A DNA stretch of 14,093 bases from Lachnospiraceae bacterium UBA3645 (GCA_002373555.1 DFKM01000068.1:1-14093), one strand, 5' to 3'; counted from the stretch's first letter, positions 1 to 6,712 are shown. Notes: generated by a model not told the origin, from the letters alone. Numbers and translations: made by a program.

Positions 1-460
1 TCAGGTTGAACTGACGGATGTCGGTGAAATCATGCTTGCCGCAGGTCGGGCAGGGGATCTGATGATTGCGGATAAAATCCATCATCTTCTCGGGTTCCCA
101 GCCGTCCACGGAGCCGTCCAGCTCGATATTGTTCTCTGCTGCGAAATCCTCGATCAGCTTGTCCGCGCGGAAACGCTCATGACAGCTGCGGCAGTCCATC
201 AGCGGATCGGAAAAGCTTCCGAGATGTCCGCTGGCGACCCATGTCTGGGAGTTCATCAGAATGGCGCAGTCCACGCCGACATTGTAGGGGTTCTCCTGCA
301 CGAATTTCTGCCACCATGCGCGCTTGACATTGTTCTTGAGCTCGACGCCCAGATTGCCGTAATCCCAGGTGTTCGCGAGACCGCCGTATATCTCGGAGCC
401 GGGATACACAAAACCTCTGGACTTGGCCAGCGCTACGATCTTTTCCATTGTCTTTTCCAT
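1..460 (-). CDS. glyQS: Glycyl-tRNA synthetase, alpha2 (dimeric) type, N-terminal part (runs off the window)
   Basis: This gene charges tRNA-Gly with glycine in the cytoplasm. Only the first 153 residues are in the window; the gene continues past base 1. The N-terminus is typical of the single-chain class II GlyRS of Bacillota: GFVYPGSEIYGG near residues 16-27, WDYGNLGVELKNN near 32-44, and the motif-1 region with VASGH at 75-79. Two CxxC pairs (C90/C93 and C137/C140) resemble the zinc-knuckle cysteines of this family. The start at 460 is supported by an AAAGG ribosome binding site about nine bases upstream; an internal Met at residue 5 has no such site. Only 33 bases separate it from the upstream lipoprotein gene, so the two are probably co-transcribed. 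No T-box leader is visible, although this class often has one in Bacillota. The identification is firm. Confidence 0.95.
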   Translation of the reverse strand, partial: MEKTMEKIVALAKSRGFVYPGSEIYGGLANTWDYGNLGVELKNNVKRAWWQKFVQENPYNVGVDCAILMNSQTWVASGHLGSFSDPLMDCRSCHERFRADKLIEDFAAENNIELDGSVDGWEPEKMMDFIRNHQIPCPTCGKHDFTDIRQFNL

Positions 461-493
461 AGTCTATTACCTTTCGCTTATGCGTATTTTTTC

Positions 494-1165
494 TTATTTG
501 AACAGTACGGAGACAGCTTCTTCGGAACTGATATTCGCGGTGTGATTATCCACGATCTCGACAGAGCCGGATGCGCCGATGATCTTTCCGTTCACGACAA
601 GCTGTGTTGTGCCGATGACAGAGACCACGAAAGCCTTGTCACTGCCGGTGTATTTCGAGGTGTCAACAGCTTCGCCCTTCGCATCTACGAGATCCGCAGG
701 GAAGAGATCCGCCCCGCTTGCCTGCGCGGCACTCGCGAAGAGAAGCCCGGTCACGGCATCGTCCGCTTTGGTGAATGCCAGATAGTCGTCGCAGTTCGCA
801 TATTTCAGGATCAGCTTCGCCTGGTTTTCTTCCACGGTGAGCGAGGTGATCGAGACGGGCAGCGGCGCGCTGTCGTCATTCTTCTCCTTCTCCTCGGGCT
901 CATAAGCTTCGGAAACGCCTGCTTTCTCCTGATTATAAGCTTTCACTTCCTCCTCGACGAAGGCCTTCAGATCTTCTTCCTTGTATCGCTCCTCCGTGAA
1001 CGAACTGTTGTCAAAGCTTTCGATATCAGCACCGGAAACAGTTCCGTCTTTATCGACATAGATCGATGATACGGTCGGCTCAAATTTGACACTGCTGCAG
1101 CCGGTGATCATGGCGATCATGAGCAGCGCGGAAAGCAGCCGCACCGCCTTTTTAAACCTGTTCAT
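494..1165 (-). CDS. Predicted lipoprotein of unknown function
   Basis: This is a 223-residue exported lipoprotein whose function is not recognised. The N-terminus is a lipoprotein signal peptide: positively charged NRFKK, a hydrophobic segment at about residues 10-20, then the lipobox ITGC with the lipidated cysteine at residue 23. The mature part is acidic, with a charged stretch at roughly 55-95 and a beta-rich second half (about 100-223) without enzyme motifs. It would be anchored to the outer face of the membrane. The start at 1165 is chosen because AGGAGG lies seven bases upstream (1173-1178) and the next residues form the signal peptide; a longer reading from 1198 would translate through that site. 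It has its own promoter and lies directly upstream of glyQS. No role in translation follows from that position. Confidence 0.8.
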   Translation of the reverse strand: MNRFKKAVRLLSALLMIAMITGCSSVKFEPTVSSIYVDKDGTVSGADIESFDNSSFTEERYKEEDLKAFVEEEVKAYNQEKAGVSEAYEPEEKEKNDDSAPLPVSITSLTVEENQAKLILKYANCDDYLAFTKADDAVTGLLFASAAQASGADLFPADLVDAKGEAVDTSKYTGSDKAFVVSVIGTTQLVVNGKIIGASGSVEIVDNHTANISSEEAVSVLFK

Positions 1166-1201
1166 GCATATTCCTCCTGCATTATAAACGCATTTCAAGA
1201 T

Positions 1202-1230
1202 ATTTTACCGCATGCGGTGGGAAAAGGCAA
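1202..1230 (-). promoter_or_regulatory. Candidate sigma-A promoter of the lipoprotein-glyQS unit
   Basis: On the minus strand, TTGCCT (1225-1230) and TAAAAT (1202-1207) are separated by exactly 17 bases, between the terminator of the upstream gene and the lipoprotein ribosome binding site. A closer TATAAT lies only four bases before AGGAGG, too near to serve as the -10 box of a normal leader. Confidence 0.5.
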
Positions 1231-1231
1231 G

Positions 1232-1277
1232 AAAAAAAGGCAGTAACCCGCGGGGACAGGTCCCGTGGGTTACCGCT
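1232..1277 (-). terminator. Intrinsic terminator after the glycyl radical enzyme gene
   Basis: Read on the minus strand, a GC-rich stem with a short loop (arms about 1239-1256 and 1261-1277, including GGTAACCC paired with GGGTTACT) is followed directly by seven T residues (1232-1238). It begins a few bases after the stop codon at 1283, so the glycyl radical enzyme gene ends its transcription unit. Confidence 0.9.
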
Positions 1278-1282
1278 GTCGT

Positions 1283-4264
1283 TTACAGGCCGTAATCCGC
1301 TCTGTTTACCAGCTCCAGCTGCAGTTCTCTGTTCAGCTGTGTGAAATACGCATTGTATCCTGAGATCCGGACCATCAGATCCTTGTACGCCTCCGGATTC
1401 GCCATTGCGGCGCGCATCGTCTCCGAGGAGACCACATTGAACTGCATCTGCATACCGCCGAGCTGCGCATACGCCTGCGCATAGTTCTTCACATGCTCCA
1501 CCGTCTCCGCGTGGGTATCCTTCGGCGAAGGATTCACCTTCACATTGAACGCAATGTTGTTGTTCATGCTGAGCGGATCCAGCCGCGTGACATCGCGGAT
1601 GTTGTCCAGCAGGCTCTTCGAAGCATTCGCCTCCGGTGTCAGACCGGGCGTAAACGGCTGATACGCCAGTCTGCCTGACGGCAATGCGCCGGTCAGCGAT
1701 CCGAATGCGACATGGTTCGACATCGACCAGAATCCGGTCGTATAATGTCCGCCGCGGAAATTGAGGTGCGACCAGAAGCAGTCCTTCATGAACTTCGTCA
1801 CTTCATTGGCCACGGCCACCGCTTCGTCGCTGCCGGAGCCGAACCGAGGCACTTCGGTCAGAATGATGCTGCGCATCGCTTCATTGCCTTCGAAATTGTT
1901 CTTTACCGCTTCCACAAGCTCCCGGAAGGTAAAACGCTTCGTGTCATAGACCAGCGTCTTGATCGCCATGAACGAATCCACGATATCTGCAAGGCCGATG
2001 CAGGCTGTTCCGGAGGAATTGTACTTCGCGCCGCCCTTTGTAACATCAACGCCTTTTTCAATGCAGCCATCCACCATCGTACTCATGAGCGGCGTCGGCC
2101 GCAGAACGGCATGCGCCTCGCCCAGATCATTATTGTATCCGCAGGTCGCATCCGCCAGGAACGCCAGCTGTTTAAAGAAGGCATCCCGAAACTGTTCGAA
2201 GGTCTCGAATTCTTCCACCTCTCCGGTCTTCGGGCCGACATCCCAGTGCATCAACGGATGGTAACCGTTGTACATCGCCATCTCCAGCGCGGCGACCATG
2301 TTGAACATCATGCAGTTCGTATGGCCGATATGCTTGCCGGAGATCGTGGGCTCGACACAGCCGGTGGCGGACCAGTCCCTGAGGTCCTCCGGGGCGTAAT
2401 GATGCTCCGCCAGCGAAGCCATCACGACCTCATCATTGTGAATGGAGGGCGTAGAGGTGGTATGGACATTCACCTCGCAGAGTCTGCGCAGGTAAGTAAT
2501 GCTGTTCTTCTTCGCATTATAACGGGCATTCACATTCGGATCCCGCATGCCCAGGATCTCGGTCACCTTCAGGAAAACGTAGGTCATATCATTGACAGCA
2601 TCTTCGCCGTCCGGCGTAATGCCGCCGAGCGTGATCGCCTGATCGGACGAGCTTCCGCCGAAAAGATAATTGCCGATATCCGGCACCAGCGGCACGTGGT
2701 CCTGGCAGCGCAGATAGAAGCAGCCGAGGAGCTCGATCACATGCGAAATGTAGGCATCGCGTTCTTCCTTTGTATGGAGCTTCTCCATATCCGCTGCGAA
2801 ATAAGGCTGGAGCCACTGGTCCATGCGTCCGAGCGAGAAGCCGGCATTCGTGCTCTCCATATGGATGCCGATCCAGTGCACCCAGATGGCGTGCACGGCT
2901 TCATCCATGTTCCGGGCGGGATACTCCGGCGAATGCGCTACTGCATCCGCGATCACGGTAAGCTCGGCTTTCCGTTTGGGATCCTGCTCCGCCTCGGCTT
3001 CCTTCCGGGCCTCCGCTGCCAGATGCCGGGCGTAAGTGATGACGCCCTTACAGCACTCGATCATTGCTTCGAGATATTCCTTCTTTTCCTGCGTCAGATC
3101 CGGATCCCCGGCCATCTCCTGCCGGATCTCTTTGATGATGCCCTGCAGACCGAGCTTCAGAAGCTTCGGATAGTCGATGATGGTATGGCTCAGCGCGACC
3201 GTTTTCCAGAGGAAGCAGGCGGCCCAGCGCTCATCGAGCTTCTGTCCGATCGGCTCATGATATTTTTCCCGGACATATTCCCGGAAATTCCGGTGCGACC
3301 AGAACGGGAAAATGTCGGAATTCAGCGCCTTGATCTCTTCTTCCGAGAGGGGCTCGTAAGGCTGCAGCATCCGCTCGCTGACGGTCAGCAGTTCGCCCCA
3401 CAGCAGGACGCCGACGCCGTCCGGGTAGACCGGCACGCCGATCTCTTTCGTCGTCGTGGTGCCGGCGAGCAGATCGTCTTTCCGGATGATCGGCTGTTTC
3501 TTTGTCATCAGATAGCGGAACGCCAGGCCCTGGCGGACTTCCGGGATCCAGGGCGTGCCGTCCTGCTTTGTCTCGAAGCCCTTCTGACGGAAGAAGTTGG
3601 TCAGCAGCTGTGCACGCTCCACGCACACGGCGGGCTTCGCCGTCAGATGGATGTCGAGGAATTTCTTCAGGCGGGGATAATTCTCGAGCGTATAAGTGCT
3701 GAGATAGGGATCGTCCGTGAGATATTTCACGCCGGGGTCGACGGAATCTGCCTTCAGATACTCTTTGGAGGGACGTTTGCGCACCGCGGCATCGGGATCA
3801 TCGACCATGGCTTTGCCGGACTCGGCGCGTTCGATTTTCTGCGCCTTCATCTGTTTGATCTGCTTATCCTTCATGAGCACCGAGATCAGGAGGTTGAAGA
3901 ATTCGAGATTGCTCATGTTGCCGGTGCTGCTCATTTTGTTCCGCAGCATCAGATTGAGGACTTCATTCGGCGGCAGTGTGGCAAGCTGCGCGAGAACGCC
4001 GGTATCCTGGAGGGTCAGGAGTGTATCGACGCCGCTGATGCTGCTCTTCACTTTTGCCCTGCCGTCTTTAAACCAGATGCTCTGGGCAACGGAGCCGTCC
4101 TCGGTCGTGAGGCCGATGGAGAAGTTGTTCCAGCCGTCACGGGTTCTGAGATATCTGCGGTTCTTCTTTACATTTGAGAATTCAAAAGCAAAATAGTGCA
4201 GGACTGCGTTCGCGAGCCGGTCAGCGGCCGCGCCGGTGAGCTGCTCTTTAATGTTGTCTTTCAT
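1283..4264 (-). CDS. Glycyl radical enzyme (PFL-like family) with an N-terminal SCP2-like domain
   Basis: This is a 993-residue cytoplasmic, oxygen-sensitive radical enzyme of the pyruvate formate-lyase superfamily; its substrate is not known. Residues about 45-133 resemble an SCP2 (sterol carrier protein 2) lipid-binding fold, with IWFKDGRAKV at 63-72 and a later hydrophobic helix. A charged linker follows (about 134-190), then the PFL-like barrel from about residue 195. The thiyl-radical loop is TGCVEP with Cys636 and Glu638, and the glycyl-radical loop is VRISGYNAYF with Gly969. The Cys-Val-Glu form is typical of dehydratases, C-N lyases and arylacetate decarboxylases and unlike the CC pair of true PFL. 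The protein is about 150 residues longer than typical relatives because of the extra domain. Start: GGGAGGAGG lies about seven bases upstream of the ATG at 4264, whereas an extension to 4378 has no such support. The activase gene lies upstream. Confidence 0.9.
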   Translation of the reverse strand: MKDNIKEQLTGAAADRLANAVLHYFAFEFSNVKKNRRYLRTRDGWNNFSIGLTTEDGSVAQSIWFKDGRAKVKSSISGVDTLLTLQDTGVLAQLATLPPNEVLNLMLRNKMSSTGNMSNLEFFNLLISVLMKDKQIKQMKAQKIERAESGKAMVDDPDAAVRKRPSKEYLKADSVDPGVKYLTDDPYLSTYTLENYPRLKKFLDIHLTAKPAVCVERAQLLTNFFRQKGFETKQDGTPWIPEVRQGLAFRYLMTKKQPIIRKDDLLAGTTTTKEIGVPVYPDGVGVLLWGELLTVSERMLQPYEPLSEEEIKALNSDIFPFWSHRNFREYVREKYHEPIGQKLDERWAACFLWKTVALSHTIIDYPKLLKLGLQGIIKEIRQEMAGDPDLTQEKKEYLEAMIECCKGVITYARHLAAEARKEAEAEQDPKRKAELTVIADAVAHSPEYPARNMDEAVHAIWVHWIGIHMESTNAGFSLGRMDQWLQPYFAADMEKLHTKEERDAYISHVIELLGCFYLRCQDHVPLVPDIGNYLFGGSSSDQAITLGGITPDGEDAVNDMTYVFLKVTEILGMRDPNVNARYNAKKNSITYLRRLCEVNVHTTSTPSIHNDEVVMASLAEHHYAPEDLRDWSATGCVEPTISGKHIGHTNCMMFNMVAALEMAMYNGYHPLMHWDVGPKTGEVEEFETFEQFRDAFFKQLAFLADATCGYNNDLGEAHAVLRPTPLMSTMVDGCIEKGVDVTKGGAKYNSSGTACIGLADIVDSFMAIKTLVYDTKRFTFRELVEAVKNNFEGNEAMRSIILTEVPRFGSGSDEAVAVANEVTKFMKDCFWSHLNFRGGHYTTGFWSMSNHVAFGSLTGALPSGRLAYQPFTPGLTPEANASKSLLDNIRDVTRLDPLSMNNNIAFNVKVNPSPKDTHAETVEHVKNYAQAYAQLGGMQMQFNVVSSETMRAAMANPEAYKDLMVRISGYNAYFTQLNRELQLELVNRADYGL

Positions 4265-4320
4265 AACTGCCTCCTCCCGATAATGAAAGCTGTATTGATT
4301 CAATATGCATTGTCTGAAAC

Positions 4321-4333
4321 TGAAACTGTTATT
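4321..4333 (+). promoter_or_regulatory. Motif TGAAACTGTTATT, copy in the glycyl radical enzyme leader
   Basis: This 13-base word is identical to one at 6726-6738 in the promoter of the HTH-Uma2 gene. Here a second CTGAAAC precedes it directly (CTGAAACTGAAACTG). A similar half (TGAAACTGTAAT) occurs on the minus strand near 4606-4617. It lies about 57 bases upstream of the glycyl radical enzyme start codon. It may be a protein-binding site; that is inference. Confidence 0.4.
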
Positions 4334-4481
4334 GCATGTATGATCCTGTCTGCTTCCGAAAATCCTGCTGCGGCGCACATTCTCTCTTCAACCGTGCATT
4401 ATTCTCTGAATTCCGTGATTTATGGTCTACGGTTAGTCACACACTCTCTCCGGCCGTGCATTATTCTCCGGCTTTTGTGAA

Positions 4482-4508
4482 TTATGGTCTAAAGTCGTGC
4501 ACTGACAT
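4482..4508 (-). other. Possible leader peptide MSVHDFRP
   Basis: An eight-codon frame starts with ATG eight bases after AAGGAG (4517-4522) and ends AGA-CCA-TAA inside the conserved repeat box. A second frame at 4420-4461 (MHGRRECVTNRRP) has the same Arg-Pro-stop ending and a closer GGAG. The shared ending is forced by the repeated box, so translation is uncertain. Confidence 0.2.
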
Positions 4509-4562
4509 TCGTTTTTCTCCTTATTATGGTCCATACCAAAAACCATGTCCTTCCAAAAAAGT

Positions 4563-4591
4563 CATATATTTACGATTTCCTTCTTAATCAA
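4563..4591 (-). promoter_or_regulatory. Candidate promoter of the glycyl radical enzyme gene, at the centre of the repeat array
   Basis: On the minus strand, TTGATT (4586-4591) and TATATG (4563-4568) are 17 bases apart; TTGCTT with TAAATA at 18 bases is an alternative in the same place. The pair is centred on 4577, the symmetry point of the repeat array. GTCATAT (4561-4567) and ATATGAC (4599-4605) form a small dyad around it. If used, the mRNA leader would be about 300 bases long. The -10 match is weak. Confidence 0.3.
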
Positions 4592-4679
4592 AGCAAAAAT
4601 ATGACATTACAGTTTCAGAAAGAGACCATAATGATGCATCTATACACAATTCTTGCACAAATACAGACCATAAAACCAG

Positions 4680-4743
4680 AATCAGGCACTTCTCATGCAC
4701 AAGTTCAAGCTCCACACTGTAATCAGGCACTTCTCATGCACAA
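4680..4743. repeat. Perfect 23-base direct repeat, period 41
   Basis: Two identical 23-base copies at 4680-4702 and 4721-4743 each begin AATCAGGCAC and end CATGCACAA. They cover the TGCAC ends of the last two inverted units of the array, so these two units are recent duplicates or are held identical by selection. The second copy ends 14 bases from the activase stop codon. Confidence 0.9.
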
Positions 4744-4757
4744 TTCCCGCATGTACC

Positions 4758-5669
4758 TCAGTTCCTGATCCCTCTCTTTTGAAAGATCGCTTTGCAGTGC
4801 TCGATTTTCTCCTTCGGCTGCCAGTGATCCAGGCCTTCCAGTTCCTTATCTCTCTTCAGCCCCAGTTTGGCAGTCTTCTTATACCACGTCGGATTATACG
4901 GCAGCAGCTCTGTCTTCGTAATTCCGATCTCCCGATACATGTCCGCGATCGCTGTCAGATTCTCATCCGTATCCGTGATCCCCGGGATCAGCGGTGTACG
5001 CGACAGAAACGAGAATCCCATCTCCGCGGAATCACAGTGCAGCCTGCGGAGGTTCTCCAGCACCGGCCTGTTCGGCACGCCGCAGTATTTCTGATGGGCT
5101 TCCGGATCCATGATCTTGACATCCATATAAATGCCGGAAATGTACGGCAGCAGATGTTCTTTCACCGTTTCATACCGGAAAAAGCCGCAGGTTTCCAGAT
5201 GCACCCGGATCCCTTCTTTCGTCAGACGCTTCGCCAGCGCGCCGGCGTACTCCGGAAAGAGTGTCGCTTCGCCGCCGGTCAGCGTGACGCCGCCGCCGGA
5301 AACATCATAAAAAGGCTTGTCCTTCACGCACTTTTCCGTGATTTCTTCGACTGACATCTCCGTCCCGACCCGCTGCAGCGCCTTCGGCGGACAGGAAGCC
5401 GTGCATGCAAAGCAGCGGACGCATTTCCCCCGGTCCACGATCCCGGGCCGGCGCGGAGACGCGGCTCCCTCCGGACATACCTTCGCACAGGTTCCGCAGC
5501 CGATGCAGTCCTCTGTGGAGACAGACAATTCCGGTTCTGTACGCTTGCTCTCCGGATTATGGCACCAGATGCACCGCATCGGGCAGCCTTTGAAGAAGAC
5601 CGCCGTCCGAATCCCGGGGCCGTCATCCAGGGAATTGCCTTTCAGTTCCAATACCAGCGGCACCTTCAT
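4758..5669 (-). CDS. Glycyl-radical-enzyme activating enzyme (radical SAM)
   Basis: This 303-residue protein uses S-adenosylmethionine and an iron-sulfur cluster to abstract a hydrogen from the active-site glycine of its partner, creating the stored glycyl radical. The radical-SAM motif is CPMRCIWC with C29, C33 and C36. An inserted double ferredoxin domain follows, with C55, C58, C61, C65 and C83, C86, C89, C93; PFL activase itself lacks this insert, but activases of dehydratase, decarboxylase and fumarate-adding enzymes have it. The glycine-rich SAM-binding stretch SGGGVTLTGGEA is at 124-135 and MDVKIMD lies further on. The start is supported by AGGAGG about seven bases upstream. The obvious partner is the downstream enzyme Gly969. 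Activase-before-enzyme is the less usual order. The gene has its own candidate promoter but could also be read from the HTH-Uma2 gene 116 bases upstream. Confidence 0.95.
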   Translation of the reverse strand: MKVPLVLELKGNSLDDGPGIRTAVFFKGCPMRCIWCHNPESKRTEPELSVSTEDCIGCGTCAKVCPEGAASPRRPGIVDRGKCVRCFACTASCPPKALQRVGTEMSVEEITEKCVKDKPFYDVSGGGVTLTGGEATLFPEYAGALAKRLTKEGIRVHLETCGFFRYETVKEHLLPYISGIYMDVKIMDPEAHQKYCGVPNRPVLENLRRLHCDSAEMGFSFLSRTPLIPGITDTDENLTAIADMYREIGITKTELLPYNPTWYKKTAKLGLKRDKELEGLDHWQPKEKIEHCKAIFQKRGIRN

Positions 5670-5699
5670 GCAGCCACCTCCTGCGAAATTATCAGTGCT

Positions 5700-5728
5700 A
5701 TTTTATCACAAAGCACATAAAACATAAA
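5700..5728 (-). promoter_or_regulatory. Candidate promoter of the activase gene
   Basis: On the minus strand, TTTATG (5723-5728) is followed after 17 bases by TAAAAT (5700-5705), preceded by TGA as an extended -10 box. It lies in AT-rich DNA 31 bases upstream of the start codon. The -35 box is weak but the extended -10 compensates. No clear terminator separates it from the HTH-Uma2 gene. Confidence 0.5.
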
Positions 5729-5785
5729 CAATTTTCGATAAAATTCTGCAATTTAACCGCTGTCTGTATCGTTCTGTGTGCGCAG

Positions 5786-6676
5786 TCAAAGATTCCTTCC
5801 GTCCTCGACTTCCATCTGTTCCATTTCCTCGATCTCTTCAATCAGCCCGGACAGATCCACTGCACATCTGCCATCCCAGATACCGACCGGGATCTTCTCC
5901 GAAAAATTCCAGGAACGGAAGGAAAGCACCTGGTCCTGGTTCTCATAGACCAGCACCTGCTTTTCCTTCGGATTGATGATCCAGTATTCTTTTACACCGG
6001 CATTCATATATTTATGAAGCTTGATCGTCAGATCTTTCTTTGACGTGGAAGACGACAGGATCTCCATCACGAGATCCGGGGCTCCGAAACAACCGAAACG
6101 CCTCTTCCTGCTTTCGTTGCAGATCACAAGGACATCGGGCTCCACCATCGTACGGTCATCGCAGTCTAGCTGCACATCGAAGGGCGCTGTGAAGACCCTG
6201 CATTTTCCATGATTGTTCTGAACGAACATATGCAGCTGGAAGGACACCTCCATAGAGATCCTCTGATGCACATACGACGGCGCCAGCATCTCATAGAATA
6301 CACCGTCGATCAGCTCCACCCGCTGATCTTCCGGCAGCGCATAATAGTCCTCCAGTGTGTACTCCCCCTGTTTTTTCGCCCGGCGTGCCGCACTTCCGTA
6401 ACTGACCCGCGTTTCTTCGAATGCCGGTATTTCTCCGCCGGACTGCAGAAAATCCATGATCTCCTCTGCCGTTTTTCCGAATGTCCGCTCATATACATCC
6501 GGATCCTGCTTCTTCAGCACTTTCTCCAATCCGAGCACAGCCTGCATACGCGGGGATCTGGTCTCCCCGCTCAGAATCCGCTGGACTGTGCCCAGCGGTA
6601 CGCCCGAGCGTGCGGCGAGTTCTTTGTTGCTGAGCCCGAGTTCTTTCTTCCTTTCCCGCATCTCCTCTATGGTCAT
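5786..6676 (-). CDS. XRE-type helix-turn-helix protein fused to a Uma2-family PD-(D/E)XK domain
   Basis: This 296-residue protein has two parts. Residues 2-56 form an XRE/Cro helix-turn-helix, with LSNKELAARSGVPLGTVQRI at about 15-34, so it should bind DNA. Residues about 105-290 form a Uma2 (DUF820) domain, a PD-(D/E)XK nuclease-like fold, with VEPDVLVI (Asp181), VMEIL (Glu205), a Lys-rich stretch at 213-219 and the family signature GVKEYWIINP at 227-236. The acidic residues of the fold are present, so it need not be inactive. Uma2 proteins are common in Bacillota and cyanobacteria and their biological role is unsettled. The start at 6676 is chosen because AGGAGG lies seven bases before it; a longer frame would translate that site. 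Its promoter contains a motif shared with the glycyl radical enzyme leader, so autoregulation and control of the neighbouring operon are plausible but unproven. Confidence 0.85.
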   Translation of the reverse strand: MTIEEMRERKKELGLSNKELAARSGVPLGTVQRILSGETRSPRMQAVLGLEKVLKKQDPDVYERTFGKTAEEIMDFLQSGGEIPAFEETRVSYGSAARRAKKQGEYTLEDYYALPEDQRVELIDGVFYEMLAPSYVHQRISMEVSFQLHMFVQNNHGKCRVFTAPFDVQLDCDDRTMVEPDVLVICNESRKRRFGCFGAPDLVMEILSSSTSKKDLTIKLHKYMNAGVKEYWIINPKEKQVLVYENQDQVLSFRSWNFSEKIPVGIWDGRCAVDLSGLIEEIEEMEQMEVEDGRNL

Positions 6677-6712
6677 GCTGCACCTCCTCAAACATCTTTT
6701 TCATCTGCATCG

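Larger units (their letters stand above)
4394..4741. repeat. Palindromic array of bipartite 35-36 base elements GTGCA-N21/22-TTATGGTCT
   Basis: Plus-strand units lie at 4394-4428, 4456-4490 and 4497-4532 (the last ends in TTATGGTCC). Inverted units lie at 4623-4658 and 4665-4700, and 4706-4741 is a degenerate copy keeping the TGCAC end. Both ends are conserved and the 21-22 bases between them vary. The four inner units are mirror images about 4577.5, and the gaps within each inner pair are six bases. Box-to-box distances are 62, 42, 42 and 41 bases, close to whole DNA turns. Occurrence in both orientations points to a DNA-level protein-binding array more than an RNA element. The binding factor is unknown. 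Confidence 0.75.
4265..4757. other. Gene-free AT-rich region between activase and glycyl radical enzyme
   Basis: These 493 bases separate the activase stop from the glycyl radical enzyme start. They contain no convincing protein gene of normal size, but they do hold an organised array of bipartite repeats (4394-4741), a 23-base direct repeat, a central dyad with a candidate promoter, two or three very short reading frames, and a copy of the motif TGAAACTGTTATT near 4321. No obvious intrinsic terminator separates the two genes. Confidence 0.85.

Noticed and set aside
32..1069. Plus-strand open frame opposite glyQS and the lipoprotein gene
   Set aside because: It overlaps clear minus-strand genes with ribosome binding sites and a lipobox; the plus-strand translation shows no domain.
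1712..4177. Long plus-strand open frame opposite the glycyl radical enzyme gene (821 codons)
   Set aside because: It is antisense to a gene with intact catalytic motifs and good start signals, and its translation is rich in His, Arg and Ile without recognisable domains; the openness follows from codon use on the other strand.
4265..4378. N-terminal extension of the glycyl radical enzyme
   Set aside because: The extra residues would be translated from the leader, across the GGGAGGAGG ribosome binding site that serves the ATG at 4264.
4394..4741. CRISPR array
   Set aside because: Units occur in both orientations, only their ends are conserved, and there are no regular spacers of equal size or cas genes.
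4196..4768. Plus-strand small open frames in the activase-enzyme gap
   Set aside because: They lack ribosome binding sites, are low in sequence complexity and run through the repeat array.
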